Assembly: GCA_017882705.1 (NCBI GenBank)
Contig: JADGOZ010000002.1
Span: 1 to 39,117 of the forward strand
From: Candidatus Nanopelagicales bacterium
GTDB lineage: Bacteria > Actinomycetota > Actinomycetes > S36-B12 > CAIYMF01
Direction of reading: 5' to 3'
DNA length: 39,117 nucleotides
Shown here: piece by piece, positions 22,776 to 31,190 of the stretch
Layout of the letters: the number at the start of each line of letters is the position of its first letter
Position numbering within the stretch: position 1 is the first letter of the stretch
The notes under the pieces: model-generated
Told to the model about the DNA's origin: nothing
The model's input: the letters and a program-made list of their open reading frames with translations, nothing else
Database searches by the model: none
Program-made: the position numbers and the translations under genes

Positions 22776-23508
22776 TGGCGGCGTGTCCGCCGGGACTGCT
22801 GCCGCTGACGACGGTGGCTCCGCCCACGGCGGCGGCCTCCGTCTGCGGGGTCCACGAGGGCAGCCCGTCCGGCCGCGCCGACGTCAGGTGCGCCGTCTCC
22901 TGAAGGATGATCCAGACGGCGCGCACGTCCTCGTGGCCGTTGTTCTCCAGCCGGTGCGGCTCGGACGCATCGAACGTGACCGTGTCGCCCGCGCGCAGCG
23001 TCCAGGTGTCGAACTTGTGGTGGAAGGTCAGCTCGCCGGACTCGATGTAGGCGCACTCGAAGCCCTCGTGCTGCGAGAACTTGCCCGACTGCCCCGAGCT
23101 GCTCCCGGGGCGGTAGGTCACGAGGATGAACTCCAGGCCGGGCGGTGCGCTGCTCGACAGCTTCTCCCAGGTGACCCCAGACTCCAGCTCGATCGTGACC
23201 CGCTCGCCGGGGCTCAGAACGGGAACGTCGGGGGAGGTCCGGCGTGACGACGGGCTGGTCGAGGAGCGTCGTTGCGACGCTGACCGCGCATGCGGCTGCT
23301 CGGGCAACGCGTCGTCGAAGAGGTCGTCGAGGGTGATGCCGAGCTCGTTCACCAGGCGGTAGAGCGTCGTCACGGACGCGCGGCACCGCCCGTTCTCGAC
23401 CTGCGACAGCATGCTTGCGGACACGCCGACCCGGCTGCCGAGCTCGCGCAGCGTCAGCCCCCGCGCCTGCCTCAGCTCTCGAATGCGCGCTCCAGCGGCG
23501 GCTTCCAC
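22738..23508 (-). CDS. XRE-family regulator with C-terminal cupin domain
   Basis: This 256-residue protein has a helix-turn-helix at residues 8-62 (LRELGSRVGVSASMLSQVENGRCRASVTTLYRL), a Ser/Arg-rich linker (about 72-95) and a cupin sensor (about 105-200, with QHEGFECAYIESGEL, LRAGDTVTFDASEPHRLEN). Such proteins sense a small ligand in the cupin and control nearby catabolic genes. GTG 23508 has GGAGG about 10 nt upstream. It is divergent from the SDR-bicupin pair, its likely target. The last ~50 residues are a low-complexity Gly/Ser tail, and the final codons overlap the purH remnant on the other strand, so the original C-terminus may have been altered. Confidence 0.88.
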   Translation of the reverse strand: MEAAAGARIRELRQARGLTLRELGSRVGVSASMLSQVENGRCRASVTTLYRLVNELGITLDDLFDDALPEQPHARSASQRRSSTSPSSRRTSPDVPVLSPGERVTIELESGVTWEKLSSSAPPGLEFILVTYRPGSSSGQSGKFSQHEGFECAYIESGELTFHHKFDTWTLRAGDTVTFDASEPHRLENNGHEDVRAVWIILQETAHLTSARPDGLPSWTPQTEAAAVGGATVVSGSSPGGHAASGTGGGSRSRKS

Positions 23509-23707
23509 GGGTGCATCCTCCCGCTCGATCGTGCCTGGTTCGGTGAAGTTCAGCGTGACTTTAGCACGGGCCGATCTCAGACTCCCGTCGGCTCAACGCG
23601 GGATTGTCAATGTTCGCAACGTGTTTCCGGCGCGGGTCTGCCATGCTTCATGGCGGGGCGGTCTCGGACGACCTCGGCTCGGCCGTCCCGGGCTTGTGCA
23701 CTGCTGC

Positions 23708-23737
23708 TTGACGGGATATTTGATGCTGCTTTACAGT
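23708..23737 (+). promoter_or_regulatory. Promoter of the SDR-bicupin operon
   Basis: -35 TTGACG (23708-23713), an 18-bp spacer, -10 TACAGT (23732-23737). Transcription would start near 23744, leaving a leader of about 23 nt that contains the AGGAGG ribosome-binding site before GTG 23767. Confidence 0.6.
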
Positions 23738-23766
23738 CCGGGTCAGCATTCCGACAGGAGGACGGC

Positions 23767-24471
23767 GTGAGCCAGGAGCCACAGGACGGAACGGGTGTCG
23801 TGATCGGCGGGACCTCGGGTCTCGGCCGCGAGATCGCGGCTCAGATGGTGCAGCGCGGGCTGAAGGTCGTCATCACCGGCCGCGACGCCGAGCGCGCCGC
23901 ACGCATCGCCGCGGAGATCGGACCCGGTGTCACCGGGCTGGCGCTCGATCTCGCCGCCCCCGAGACGATCGCGTCCGCGCTCGAAGGGATCGAGAGAGTC
24001 GACCAGCTGGTCATCGCCGCCATCGAGCGCGACTCCAACGGCGTCAAGAACTACGACGTCGCCCGGGCTACTCGCCTCGCCGTCCTCAAGCTCGTGGGCT
24101 ACACCGAGGTCGTGCACGCGCTGCACGAGCGCCTCACGCCCGGCGCTTCGGTCGTGCTGTTCGGTGGTCTCGCGATGATGCGCCCCTATCCCGGGTCGAC
24201 CACCGTCACGACCGTCAACGGCGGGATCAGCTCGATGGTCCGCACGCTGGCCTCCGAGCTCGCCCCGGTGCGCATCAACGCCCTGCACCCGGGCATCGTG
24301 GGAGACAGCCCCGAGTGGGCGGACAAGAACCTCGAGATGGTGGTGGCGAGAACGCCTATCGGCCGCACGGTCACGATGGCGGAGATCGTCGACGCGACGT
24401 TCTTCCTGCTCGAGAACGGCGGCGTCAACGGCGTCAACCTCATGGTCGACGGCGGCACGCTCGTACGCTGA
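23767..24471 (+). CDS. Short-chain dehydrogenase/reductase lacking the usual catalytic residues (Lin1944-like)
   Basis: This 234-residue Rossmann-fold protein has the cofactor motif GGTSGLGREIA (about 14-24) and the C-terminal ELAPVRINALHPGIVGD segment. The expected Ser-Tyr-x-x-x-Lys catalytic set is missing: the Ser strand reads VVLFGGLAMMRP, and where YxxxK should be the sequence reads VTTVN before GGISSMVRTLASELAP. The same losses define the Lin1944-like SDR group, whose function is unknown. The start is GTG 23767 with AGGAGG about 6 nt upstream. It is followed after 79 bp by a bicupin gene. It may bind NAD(P) without the standard chemistry or use other residues. Confidence 0.85.
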   Translation: MSQEPQDGTGVVIGGTSGLGREIAAQMVQRGLKVVITGRDAERAARIAAEIGPGVTGLALDLAAPETIASALEGIERVDQLVIAAIERDSNGVKNYDVARATRLAVLKLVGYTEVVHALHERLTPGASVVLFGGLAMMRPYPGSTTVTTVNGGISSMVRTLASELAPVRINALHPGIVGDSPEWADKNLEMVVARTPIGRTVTMAEIVDATFFLLENGGVNGVNLMVDGGTLVR

Positions 24472-24550
24472 GCGCGGCGCCCAGTGAGGTGCGCGACCCG
24501 CGCACTGGCCAGACCCAGGCGGCCCCGGTGGTCGCGCGAAGGAGTACGCG

Positions 24551-25477
24551 ATGTACCACGTGACGCGGATCGACGAGACCGAGAACCAGGTGCCGGCCGC
24601 GTACGTCGACCGGTCGCGCGGCTACTCTCGCCAGCTGCTCGTCGGCTCCTCTACCGGGTCCCCCCACATGGGCCTCTTCGTGTGCCACCTCGAGCCCAGC
24701 GGCCACATCGAGGCGGTCGTGCACTCGTTCGAGGTGAGCCTCTACGTGCTCAGTGGCGACCTCGTGGTGTCGATGCTGGGCGAGTCGATCCGGCTGCCCA
24801 CCGACCACTGCCTCAACGTGCCGGTGGGCGTCGCGTACACGGTGCGTCCCTCCGGGGGACCGGTCTCGTGGCTCCAGATGAGCGCCCCGGCGCCGTTCGA
24901 GGACGGCCGCCGCATTGACACCTTCTTCACCGGTGAGCAGCTCGACCTCGCGGACGCGCTTGCTCCCGACCTGCGGGATCCCAGGAACCGCAACGCGTTC
25001 CGATTCGACCCCTCGTCGATGGACCTCGGCAACCTCGCTGGCATCGCCGGCGGCCAGGCGGTCAACGCGCCCACGGTGTCGGCGAGCATGGCCACCGCCC
25101 TGCTGGCCTACTCCGGCATCGGCGTCCGCATGCTCATCGACCAGCGCATGGGCGCGCAGCTGCACACCATGTTCATGGTGCAGTACCAGCCGACCGCGAT
25201 CGCGCACCCGCACGATCACCCGTTCGAGGAGGCGTACATCTTCGTCGAGGGCGAGGTGCACGCCCTCGTGGAGGGCGACGAGCTCGTCCTGCGCCCCGGT
25301 GACGTGCTGTGGGCGGGAGTGGGCGCCGACCACGGCTTCCACAACCGCGGTGACGGCCTGGTGCGCTGGATCGAGACGCAGGCGCCGCAGCCTCCGGCGC
25401 AGCACTCCTACCGGTTCAACCGCGATTGGGAGTACCTCGAGGAGATCCTGGGCAACGGCGAGGCCGACGCCCGGTAG
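24551..25477 (+). CDS. Bicupin protein, (S)-ureidoglycine aminohydrolase (AllE)-like
   Basis: This 308-residue protein has two cupin domains, at about 30-120 and 190-290. The C-terminal cupin keeps a metal site: HPHDHPFEEAY (about 217-227, His and Glu ligands) and a late His in GVGADHGFHNRG (about 258-269). The N-terminal cupin has lost most ligands, as in AllE/YlbA-type enzymes, which release ammonia from (S)-ureidoglycine and use Mn2+. No other allantoin genes are present in the window, so the actual substrate may be a different amide, ureide or keto compound. ATG 24551 follows AAGGAG by about 6 nt. It is in one operon with the SDR and shares a terminator with the convergent amidohydrolase gene. 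Confidence 0.75.
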   Translation: MYHVTRIDETENQVPAAYVDRSRGYSRQLLVGSSTGSPHMGLFVCHLEPSGHIEAVVHSFEVSLYVLSGDLVVSMLGESIRLPTDHCLNVPVGVAYTVRPSGGPVSWLQMSAPAPFEDGRRIDTFFTGEQLDLADALAPDLRDPRNRNAFRFDPSSMDLGNLAGIAGGQAVNAPTVSASMATALLAYSGIGVRMLIDQRMGAQLHTMFMVQYQPTAIAHPHDHPFEEAYIFVEGEVHALVEGDELVLRPGDVLWAGVGADHGFHNRGDGLVRWIETQAPQPPAQHSYRFNRDWEYLEEILGNGEADAR

Positions 25478-25511
25478 GACCACCGGCTCGAGCCGCCGGA
25501 GGGCAGAGGAA

Positions 25512-25551
25512 AGCAGGAGGGGCCGGGGCGTCAGCCCCGGCCCCTCCTGCT
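25512..25551. terminator. Strong bidirectional terminator
   Basis: A perfect 17-bp stem (25512-25528 with 25535-25551), beginning AGCAGGAGGGGCC on the left arm, with loop CGTCAG lies between two convergent genes. Each stop codon is within about 40 bp. It is the strongest hairpin noticed in the window and should end transcription in both directions. Confidence 0.85.
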
Positions 25552-25565
25552 CCGCGTGCGCGAGC

Positions 25566-27023
25566 TCAGCCCGATGAGTCCGACTGGCTGTAGTCCGAGT
25601 ACTGGTAGGGGTTGTCGAACTCCTCCTTCGGCGGGATGTCGGGGTTCATCCCCTTCTGCCACGCCTCCTCGCCGAGCGTCGACTGGAGGTGCTCGACGGT
25701 GTCCGCGATCGCGGCCTTCACCGGCGCGAGGTCGATGCCGACCAGCTTCCCGTCGTACTTGAGGACCTTGCCGTCGACGAGCACGGAGTGCACGTCCGCG
25801 CGCTGCGCCTGCATCACGACATGGCCGTACGGGTTGACGATCGGGAACATCACAGGGGAGTCGTCGTTCTTGATGAGCACGATGTCGGCCTGCTTGCCGA
25901 CCTCGAGGCTGCCGACGAGACCGTCGAGCCCGAGAGCCTTCGACCCGCCGCGCGTGGCGTACTCGACGAGGTCGGACGCGCGCAGCGTCGAGTGCGTGAT
26001 GGTCTCGCCCTTGGCGTGCGCCTCGTGGTGCATGCGCGAGCGGTCGGCGCCGAGCGTGCTTCTCATGGCGGAGAACAGGTCGCCGCTCTGCCAGACGCTC
26101 GTGTCCATCGACAGCGAGACCGGGATGCCGTAGTTGCGCAGGGTCCAGGTGGGCGGGTAGCCCTGACCGCAGCTCTGCTCGCTCTCGGTCGCGACCGAGA
26201 CGGAGCCGCCTGACGCGGCGATGCGATGGTAGGAGTCGGCGGACAGCGTCGTCGCGTGCACGTAGGTCGTCGTCGGCGTCATGAAGCCGTTCTCGTGCAT
26301 GAGCCGGATCCCGTCATCGTTCGTGGCGCCCCAGACACCCGCGTGCGTGGTGACGTCCAGGCCGAGATCACGGGCCGCCTCGAAGGCGCCCTTCTCGGGG
26401 AAGGCCGGGTCGCCGGTCACGTCGAAGGCCATCTGCAGGCCGAGCATGTCGCTGCGCGGGAAGCCCTCGACGAAGGCGCGGAAGTCGGCCGAGGTCGACC
26501 ACTCCCAAGGGCCCTGCTGGATGTTGCCGTACGCGAGCCGGAAGCGGCCTGGGACCGAGCGGAGCGCGTCGACGGCTGCCTCGGCGTGCTCGACCGTCTG
26601 CAGCCCGTGCGACCAGTCGACGGACGTCGTGACGCCGGCGTCGACCGCCTCGATCGCCGAGAGCAGGTTGCCGGCGTGGATGTCCTGCGGGCGGAAGTTC
26701 CTGCCCCACTCCAGGTAGTACCAGACGAAGTACTGGGTGAGGGTCCAGTCGGCGCCGTAGCCACGCATGGCGGTCTGCCACATGTGCCGGTGCGTGTCGA
26801 TCATGCCCGGCATGACGATCCCGCCGGACGCATCGATCTCGAGGGTGCCCTCGGGCACGTCCAGCGCCGGGCCGACCGCGGCGATCTTGTGGTCGAGGAC
26901 GAGCACGTCCGCGTCGGTGAGCACAGTGCGGCTGTCGTCCATGGTGAGCACGGTCCCGCCGCGGAGGACGACCGGGGGGTTGTCTGCGGACCGCTTCTCG
27001 ATGTCGTCCCTCGAGGCGTACAT
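25566..27023 (-). CDS. Amidohydrolase-superfamily deaminase/chlorohydrolase-like protein (AtzA/TrzN/SsnA type)
   Basis: This 485-residue cytosolic metal-dependent hydrolase has the N-terminal composite beta segment VVLRGGTVLTMDD, then MIDTHRHMWQTAM (metal-binding HxH), DVTTHAGVWGA (third His), YVHATTLS (fourth His) and VSLSMDTSVWQSGD (Asp). The later GSLEVGKQADIVLI segment is the usual C-terminal signature. This ligand set places it with ATZ/TRZ-type deaminases and dechlorinases, although the Glu normally found near the third His is not obvious. ATG 27023 has AAGGAG about 8 nt upstream, so it is preferred over the longer frame. It is divergent from a sugar-type ABC importer and probably hydrolyses a nitrogen heterocycle or amide that the importer brings in. 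Confidence 0.85.
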   Translation of the reverse strand: MYASRDDIEKRSADNPPVVLRGGTVLTMDDSRTVLTDADVLVLDHKIAAVGPALDVPEGTLEIDASGGIVMPGMIDTHRHMWQTAMRGYGADWTLTQYFVWYYLEWGRNFRPQDIHAGNLLSAIEAVDAGVTTSVDWSHGLQTVEHAEAAVDALRSVPGRFRLAYGNIQQGPWEWSTSADFRAFVEGFPRSDMLGLQMAFDVTGDPAFPEKGAFEAARDLGLDVTTHAGVWGATNDDGIRLMHENGFMTPTTTYVHATTLSADSYHRIAASGGSVSVATESEQSCGQGYPPTWTLRNYGIPVSLSMDTSVWQSGDLFSAMRSTLGADRSRMHHEAHAKGETITHSTLRASDLVEYATRGGSKALGLDGLVGSLEVGKQADIVLIKNDDSPVMFPIVNPYGHVVMQAQRADVHSVLVDGKVLKYDGKLVGIDLAPVKAAIADTVEHLQSTLGEEAWQKGMNPDIPPKEEFDNPYQYSDYSQSDSSG

Positions 27024-27109
27024 GGAGGCTCCTTCGGCTGTGCCGCCGTGGGGCGGGATCGGGACAGGCACCCGTCGCCACGGCACGACCGCACCGTCGG
27101 GTTGGGAGA

Positions 27110-27138
27110 AACATGAAGCCGCACGAACGCCCTGTCAA
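27110..27138 (-). promoter_or_regulatory. Promoter of the amidohydrolase gene
   Basis: On the minus strand: -35 TTGACA (27138-27133), a 17-bp spacer, -10 CATGTT (27115-27110), leaving a leader of about 80 nt. A second copy of CTTGACAG lies 13 bp upstream (27145-27152 in plus coordinates), so the pair of repeats may also be a protein-binding site. Confidence 0.5.
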
Positions 27139-27287
27139 GCATTTCTGTCAAGTGAAGGTGAACTGATGCAGAGCCCAGCGTCATGCACGCCGGCTCGCCG
27201 ACCACCTCGATCCTCGGCAGTGACGCTGTGAACCGCTGCGACTCTTGCCGAAGTCGGGTCAGGGTCTCGTCCGGCTCGAGGGTCGAG

Positions 27288-27307
27288 CTGAACACGGACT
27301 TGTTCAG
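27288..27307. promoter_or_regulatory. Candidate operator: 7-bp inverted repeat
   Basis: CTGAACA-n6-TGTTCAG is a perfect inverted repeat ending 6 bp before the -35 box of the plus-strand promoter. A further GTTCAGT half-site sits inside that promoter's spacer (27325-27331). The shape suits a dimeric repressor or activator, whose gene is not in the window. Confidence 0.45.
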
Positions 27308-27313
27308 TAATGA

Positions 27314-27342
27314 TTGACGAGACGTTCAGTGACGTGCATGCT
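27314..27342 (+). promoter_or_regulatory. Promoter of the ribose-type importer operon
   Basis: -35 TTGACG (27314-27319), a 17-bp spacer, -10 CATGCT (27337-27342). The leader to ATG 27554 would be about 205 nt and includes the hairpin at 27429-27454. Confidence 0.45.
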
Positions 27343-27553
27343 GTGCGCCACACGGTCGGCCGCGAACCCGACGTCCACCTCCGCGACCCGGAGCTGTGCA
27401 CGTCGGTGCGGGCCGGACCAGATCCGGTACCGCCGGCTCGACGGAGCCGCCGGTGCGCACTCGACGCTGCCGCCCGCGGGCAGCCGCGTCCGCTCCTCGT
27501 CGACGTCACCCCTGCGATCGCCTGGCCCTGCCGGCGGAATCGGAGAACACCAG

Positions 27554-28603
27554 ATGTCAGTCACTCGCTTCGGCCACCGGCAGGCCCTCGCCGCCGGTGC
27601 CCTCCTCACCGTGTCGGGGGTGCTGGCCGGCTGCTCCTCGGCGGCCTCGTCCGCCGACTCCGCGTCCTCGGCCTCGGCCTCGGCCAAGCCGACAGGGACG
27701 GTCCAGATCGCCTACCTGTCCTTCGCCGTGGCGAACAGCTACGACGCACCGATGCTCGCCGCGGCCCAGACCGTCGCCGCCGACAACGACGCGAAGCTGA
27801 CCGTCTTCGACGCCAACAACGACCCGAAGGCGCAGTTCGCGCAGCTGCAGAACGTCATCTCCTCGGGCACCTACCAGGCGGTGATCATCCAGCCCATCTT
27901 CGGCACCGGACTCACGGACCTCGTCTCGCAGGCCATCGCCAAGGGGATCAAGGTCGTCAACATCGACCAGATCCTCGGCCCGGACCTGTCCACGGCGGAG
28001 CCGCAGGTGAAGGGCATGTCGGCCAACGTCACGTTCGTGCCGACCGACGTCGGGACCAAGCTCGGCAAGCTGGCCGTGCAGGCGTGCGCGTCCAAGAACC
28101 TCGACCCGTGCAAGGTCGGCTACCTCTACGACATCAAGGCCTCGACGCTCGACGTCGCGATCCAGAAGTCGTTCACGGCGGCGACCGCGGGCTCCCCGAT
28201 CCAGGTGGTCGCGGAGGGCGAGGACTTCTTCAACGCTGCGGGCGGCCTCAAGGCCGTGCAGAACATGCTCACCGCGCACCCCGACCTCAATCTCGTCGTC
28301 GGGTCGGACCAGGGCATCGAGGGTGCGGTCCAGGCTCTCGCCGGCGCCAACAAGACCGGGAAGGTGCTGCTGGCCGGTTACGGCGGGAGCGCCACCGGGC
28401 TCAGCGGCACGGCGGCGGGCACCTGGTTCGGCACCGTCGTGCAGACGCCCGCGAGCGAGGGCCGGCTCGGCACGCAGGCCGCGGTGAAGGCGGTGCGCGA
28501 CAACACGGTCACGGGCGGGGTCAACCCGCTCGACGCGCTGCCCGACGGCGGGACCGCGATCCAGGGCAACGCGTCCAGCTTCACAGCCGAGTGGCCGGGC
28601 TGA
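27554..28603 (+). CDS. Sugar-type ABC transporter solute-binding lipoprotein (RbsB-like)
   Basis: This 349-residue protein has a signal peptide with lipobox LAGC (Cys27), a Ser/Ala-rich linker (about 28-45) and a peripla_BP_4 fold. Markers are VQIAYLSFAVANSYDAPMLAAAQ, IIQPIFGTGLTDLVSQAIAKGIKVVNID, typical of ribose-binding proteins, and VVGSDQGIEGAVQAL. It is anchored to the outer face of the membrane and feeds the ATPase and permease encoded next. Because the divergent gene is an amidohydrolase, the ligand may be a nucleoside-like or nitrogen-rich compound and not a plain sugar; this is inference. ATG 27554 has GGAGA about 7 nt upstream. Confidence 0.9.
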   Translation: MSVTRFGHRQALAAGALLTVSGVLAGCSSAASSADSASSASASAKPTGTVQIAYLSFAVANSYDAPMLAAAQTVAADNDAKLTVFDANNDPKAQFAQLQNVISSGTYQAVIIQPIFGTGLTDLVSQAIAKGIKVVNIDQILGPDLSTAEPQVKGMSANVTFVPTDVGTKLGKLAVQACASKNLDPCKVGYLYDIKASTLDVAIQKSFTAATAGSPIQVVAEGEDFFNAAGGLKAVQNMLTAHPDLNLVVGSDQGIEGAVQALAGANKTGKVLLAGYGGSATGLSGTAAGTWFGTVVQTPASEGRLGTQAAVKAVRDNTVTGGVNPLDALPDGGTAIQGNASSFTAEWPG

Positions 28604-28613
28604 CCGGGCGGGA

Positions 28614-30146
28614 ATGGCCGTGGAGTCAGTACGCGACCTGCAGGTCGAGCTGCTCGGGATCAGGAAGCACTTCGGCGGAGCGCAGGCGCTCGACGACGTG
28701 AGCCTGCGGGTCGCGGCCGGCACCGTTCACGCCCTGGTGGGCGAGAACGGTGCCGGCAAGTCCACCTTGAGCAAGGTGTGCGCCGGCGTGATCAGCCCGG
28801 ACTCCGGCGTGGTCCGTGCCGGTGGGGAGGACGTCGTCTTCCGGTCGCCGCGGGACGCCCTCGCCCGAGGCATCGCCACCATCGCTCAGGAGCTCGCGCT
28901 CGTGCCGGGTCTGACGGTGGAGCAGAACGTCTTCCTCGGGGCAGAGCCCCGGCGGGGTGGACTGCTCGACCGAAAGGCATTGCGGCGCCGCTACGACGAG
29001 CTCGCCGAGCACGTCGGGTTCGACCTCGTCCCAGACTCCCCGGTCTCGTCGCTGCGTACGGCGGACCAGCAGAAGGTCGAGATCCTGCGCGCCCTCTCGA
29101 GCGGGGCGTCCCTCATCATCATGGACGAGCCGACGGCGGCGCTCTCGCGCGAGGACACCGAGCTGCTGCACGACACCATCCGGCTGCTGGTCAGCGGTGG
29201 TCGGAGCGTCCTGCTCGTCTCGCACTTCCTCTCCGAGGTGCTCGAGCTGTCCGACGAGGTGACGATCCTGCGCGACGGCCGACTGGTGCGGACCTCCGCC
29301 GCTGCCGACGAGTCCGAGGCCTCCCTGATCGACGGCATGCTCGGGCGGTCGCTCGACTCGGTGTTCCCGGGGCTCCCGCCGGCGCCGGCCGAGTCCGCAT
29401 CGATCGTCCTGTCGGCCGTAGGCGTCCATGCACCGGGAGTGCGTGGCGTCGACATCACCGTGCGCGCCGGAGAGATCGTCGGACTCGCGGGCCTCGTCGG
29501 CGCCGGCCGGAGCGAGCTGGTGATGGCACTCGTGGGTGCGAGTCGGGTCCGGTCGGGGGAGGTCACGATCGACGGCGAGCCGGTCGACGTGCGGGCACCC
29601 TCCGAGGCGATGCGCAGCGGGATCGCCCTCGTCCCGGAGTCGCGCAAGGAGCAGGGCGTCGTTCCGTTGCGGTCGGTCGAGGAGAACGCGACCCTCGCGA
29701 GCCTGGCGACGTTCAGCCGCGCGGGATTCGTCGACAGGCGCCAGGAGCGGGCCGCCGCCGGCGCGGTCCTGGAGAGCACCCGGGTGCGCGCGGCTTCGCC
29801 TCGTGCGCCGATGTCCAGCCTGTCGGGGGGCAATCAGCAGAAGGTGCTGTTCGCCCGCGCGCTGCTGTGCGGCCCCCGTCTCCTCATCGCCGACGAGCCG
29901 ACGCGCGGCGTCGACGTCGGCTCCCGACGGGCGATCTACGACCTGCTCGTCGAGCAGGCCAGGGCCGGACTCGCCGTCCTCGTCGTGTCCTCCGACATCG
30001 AGGAGGTCATCGGCCTGTCGCATCGCGTCCTTGTGATGCGAGGCGGTCGCGTGACCGGCGAGCTCACCGGCGCGGACATCACGGACGAGAACATCCTGAC
30101 CGCCGCCTTCCTCGACACCGACACCAACAAGGGAGCGGACTCGTGA
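28614..30146 (+). CDS. Sugar-type ABC transporter ATPase, double domain (RbsA/MglA-like)
   Basis: This 510-residue protein has two fused nucleotide-binding domains. Domain 1 has Walker A GENGAGKST (about 43-51), a degenerate signature SSLRTADQQKVEILRAL and Walker B LIIMDEPTAAL. Domain 2 (from about 260) has a degenerate Walker A GLVGAGRSEL, an intact signature LSGGNQQKVLFARAL and Walker B LLIADEPTRGVDVG. This pattern of complementary loss is normal for the RbsA/MglA family. It lies 10 bp after the binding-protein gene, and its stop overlaps the permease start. Confidence 0.93.
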   Translation: MAVESVRDLQVELLGIRKHFGGAQALDDVSLRVAAGTVHALVGENGAGKSTLSKVCAGVISPDSGVVRAGGEDVVFRSPRDALARGIATIAQELALVPGLTVEQNVFLGAEPRRGGLLDRKALRRRYDELAEHVGFDLVPDSPVSSLRTADQQKVEILRALSSGASLIIMDEPTAALSREDTELLHDTIRLLVSGGRSVLLVSHFLSEVLELSDEVTILRDGRLVRTSAAADESEASLIDGMLGRSLDSVFPGLPPAPAESASIVLSAVGVHAPGVRGVDITVRAGEIVGLAGLVGAGRSELVMALVGASRVRSGEVTIDGEPVDVRAPSEAMRSGIALVPESRKEQGVVPLRSVEENATLASLATFSRAGFVDRRQERAAAGAVLESTRVRAASPRAPMSSLSGGNQQKVLFARALLCGPRLLIADEPTRGVDVGSRRAIYDLLVEQARAGLAVLVVSSDIEEVIGLSHRVLVMRGGRVTGELTGADITDENILTAAFLDTDTNKGADS

Positions 30147-31138
30147 GCAACGTGGTCGAGCACGACACTCCGCCGGCGACGCACGGGGGCAACGCGCCGG
30201 CGGGCCGTCTCTCGGCGATCCGCTGGCGCTCCGCCGGCATCATCGTGCCGTTCGGCGCACTGTTCCTGCTCCTGTCGGTGACGAGCCGGCCGTTCCTCAG
30301 CACGACGAACCTGCTCAACATCCTCGACCAGCAGGCGTCCATCGTGATCATGGCGGCCGCCGGCACGCTCGTGCTGGTCAGCGGCGCGATCGACCTGTCC
30401 GTGGGTGCGACGTACGCGCTGGCCGGTGTCGTCGCGGCGCAGCTGGTGCCGCACACCGGGATCCCCGTGGCGCTGGCCGCCGCGGTGCTCGTCGGTCTGC
30501 TCGTCGGCCTCGTGAACGGCGTGGTGACGACGTACTTCCGGATCAACGCGCTGATCGCGACGCTGGCGATGTCGTTCATCATCAGTGGTCTCGCGAACCT
30601 CGTCACCGACGGCAACCTGCTGATCCTCACGGACTCGCCGGATTTCGCCAACATCGCGAGATCAGCGTTCCTCGGGGTTCGCAGCTCGATCTGGATCACC
30701 TTGCTGTGCGTCGTCGCGTTCGGCATCCTGCTGTCGCGCACGAGGACCGGGCGCTACCTCTACGCGGTGGGCGGCAACGCCGAGGCCGCACGCCTCTCCG
30801 GTGTACGGCTCAACCGTGTGCGCGTGGCCGCGTTCATGGTCAGCGGCCTCGCCGCAGCGGTCGGTGGCGTCATCGACGTCTCGCGCGTCCTGAGCGCACA
30901 GTCGACGTCGGGCGCGACGCTCACGTTCACGGTCCTCGCCGGCATGGTCGTCGGCGGCACGTCGATCATGGGCGGAGAGGGGGCGGTGTGGCGCACCACG
31001 ATCGGCGTGCTGTTCATCGCACTGGTGGGCAACGGATTCGACCTGCTCGGGGTGAACCCCCTCTACCAGCAGATCACTCTAGGAATCATCCTGCTGCTCG
31101 CTGTCGGTCTCGACGCCTGGTCCCGCTCGCGCCGCTGA
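30143..31138 (+). CDS. Sugar-type ABC transporter permease (RbsC-like)
   Basis: This 331-residue permease of the BPD_transp_2 family has about eight to ten hydrophobic segments. Marks include GTLVLVSGAIDLSVGATYALAGVV (about 71-94), RTGRYLYAVGGNAEAARLSGV (about 195-215) and VVGGTSIMGGEGAVW (about 270-284), the coupling loop. GTG 30143 overlaps the ATPase stop (GTGA), although the frame is open far upstream. It completes a three-gene importer of the same class as the fragment at the left window edge. Confidence 0.92.
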   Translation: MSNVVEHDTPPATHGGNAPAGRLSAIRWRSAGIIVPFGALFLLLSVTSRPFLSTTNLLNILDQQASIVIMAAAGTLVLVSGAIDLSVGATYALAGVVAAQLVPHTGIPVALAAAVLVGLLVGLVNGVVTTYFRINALIATLAMSFIISGLANLVTDGNLLILTDSPDFANIARSAFLGVRSSIWITLLCVVAFGILLSRTRTGRYLYAVGGNAEAARLSGVRLNRVRVAAFMVSGLAAAVGGVIDVSRVLSAQSTSGATLTFTVLAGMVVGGTSIMGGEGAVWRTTIGVLFIALVGNGFDLLGVNPLYQQITLGIILLLAVGLDAWSRSRR

Positions 31139-31190
31139 GCCCCCAGGACCTCCCTGATCGGTCGAGCGACGGGTGTGCGAGCGTGGAGGC

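Larger units (their letters stand above)
27024..27553. other. 530-bp divergent control region between the amidohydrolase and the ABC importer
   Basis: No gene is convincing here. The region contains a minus-strand promoter with a duplicated CTTGACAG motif, a plus-strand promoter, a 20-bp inverted repeat (27288-27307), direct repeats of GTTCAGT (27302 and 27325), and an imperfect hairpin in the plus-strand leader (27429-27454, 10 of 11 pairs, loop GACG). The frame open from 27314 into the binding-protein gene has no ribosome-binding site and is treated as leader. No regulator gene adjoins it. Confidence 0.6.

Noticed and set aside
23640-23654. GCCATG-CTT-CATGGC as the XRE operator
   Set aside because: The arms are only 6 bp with a 3-nt centre and it lies away from the mapped -35/-10 of the SDR operon. 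Such repeats are expected by chance in this composition.
24551-25477. Firm assignment as allE of allantoin use
   Set aside because: The bicupin layout fits, but no allantoinase, allantoate hydrolase or uricase gene is nearby, so only the family likeness is reported.
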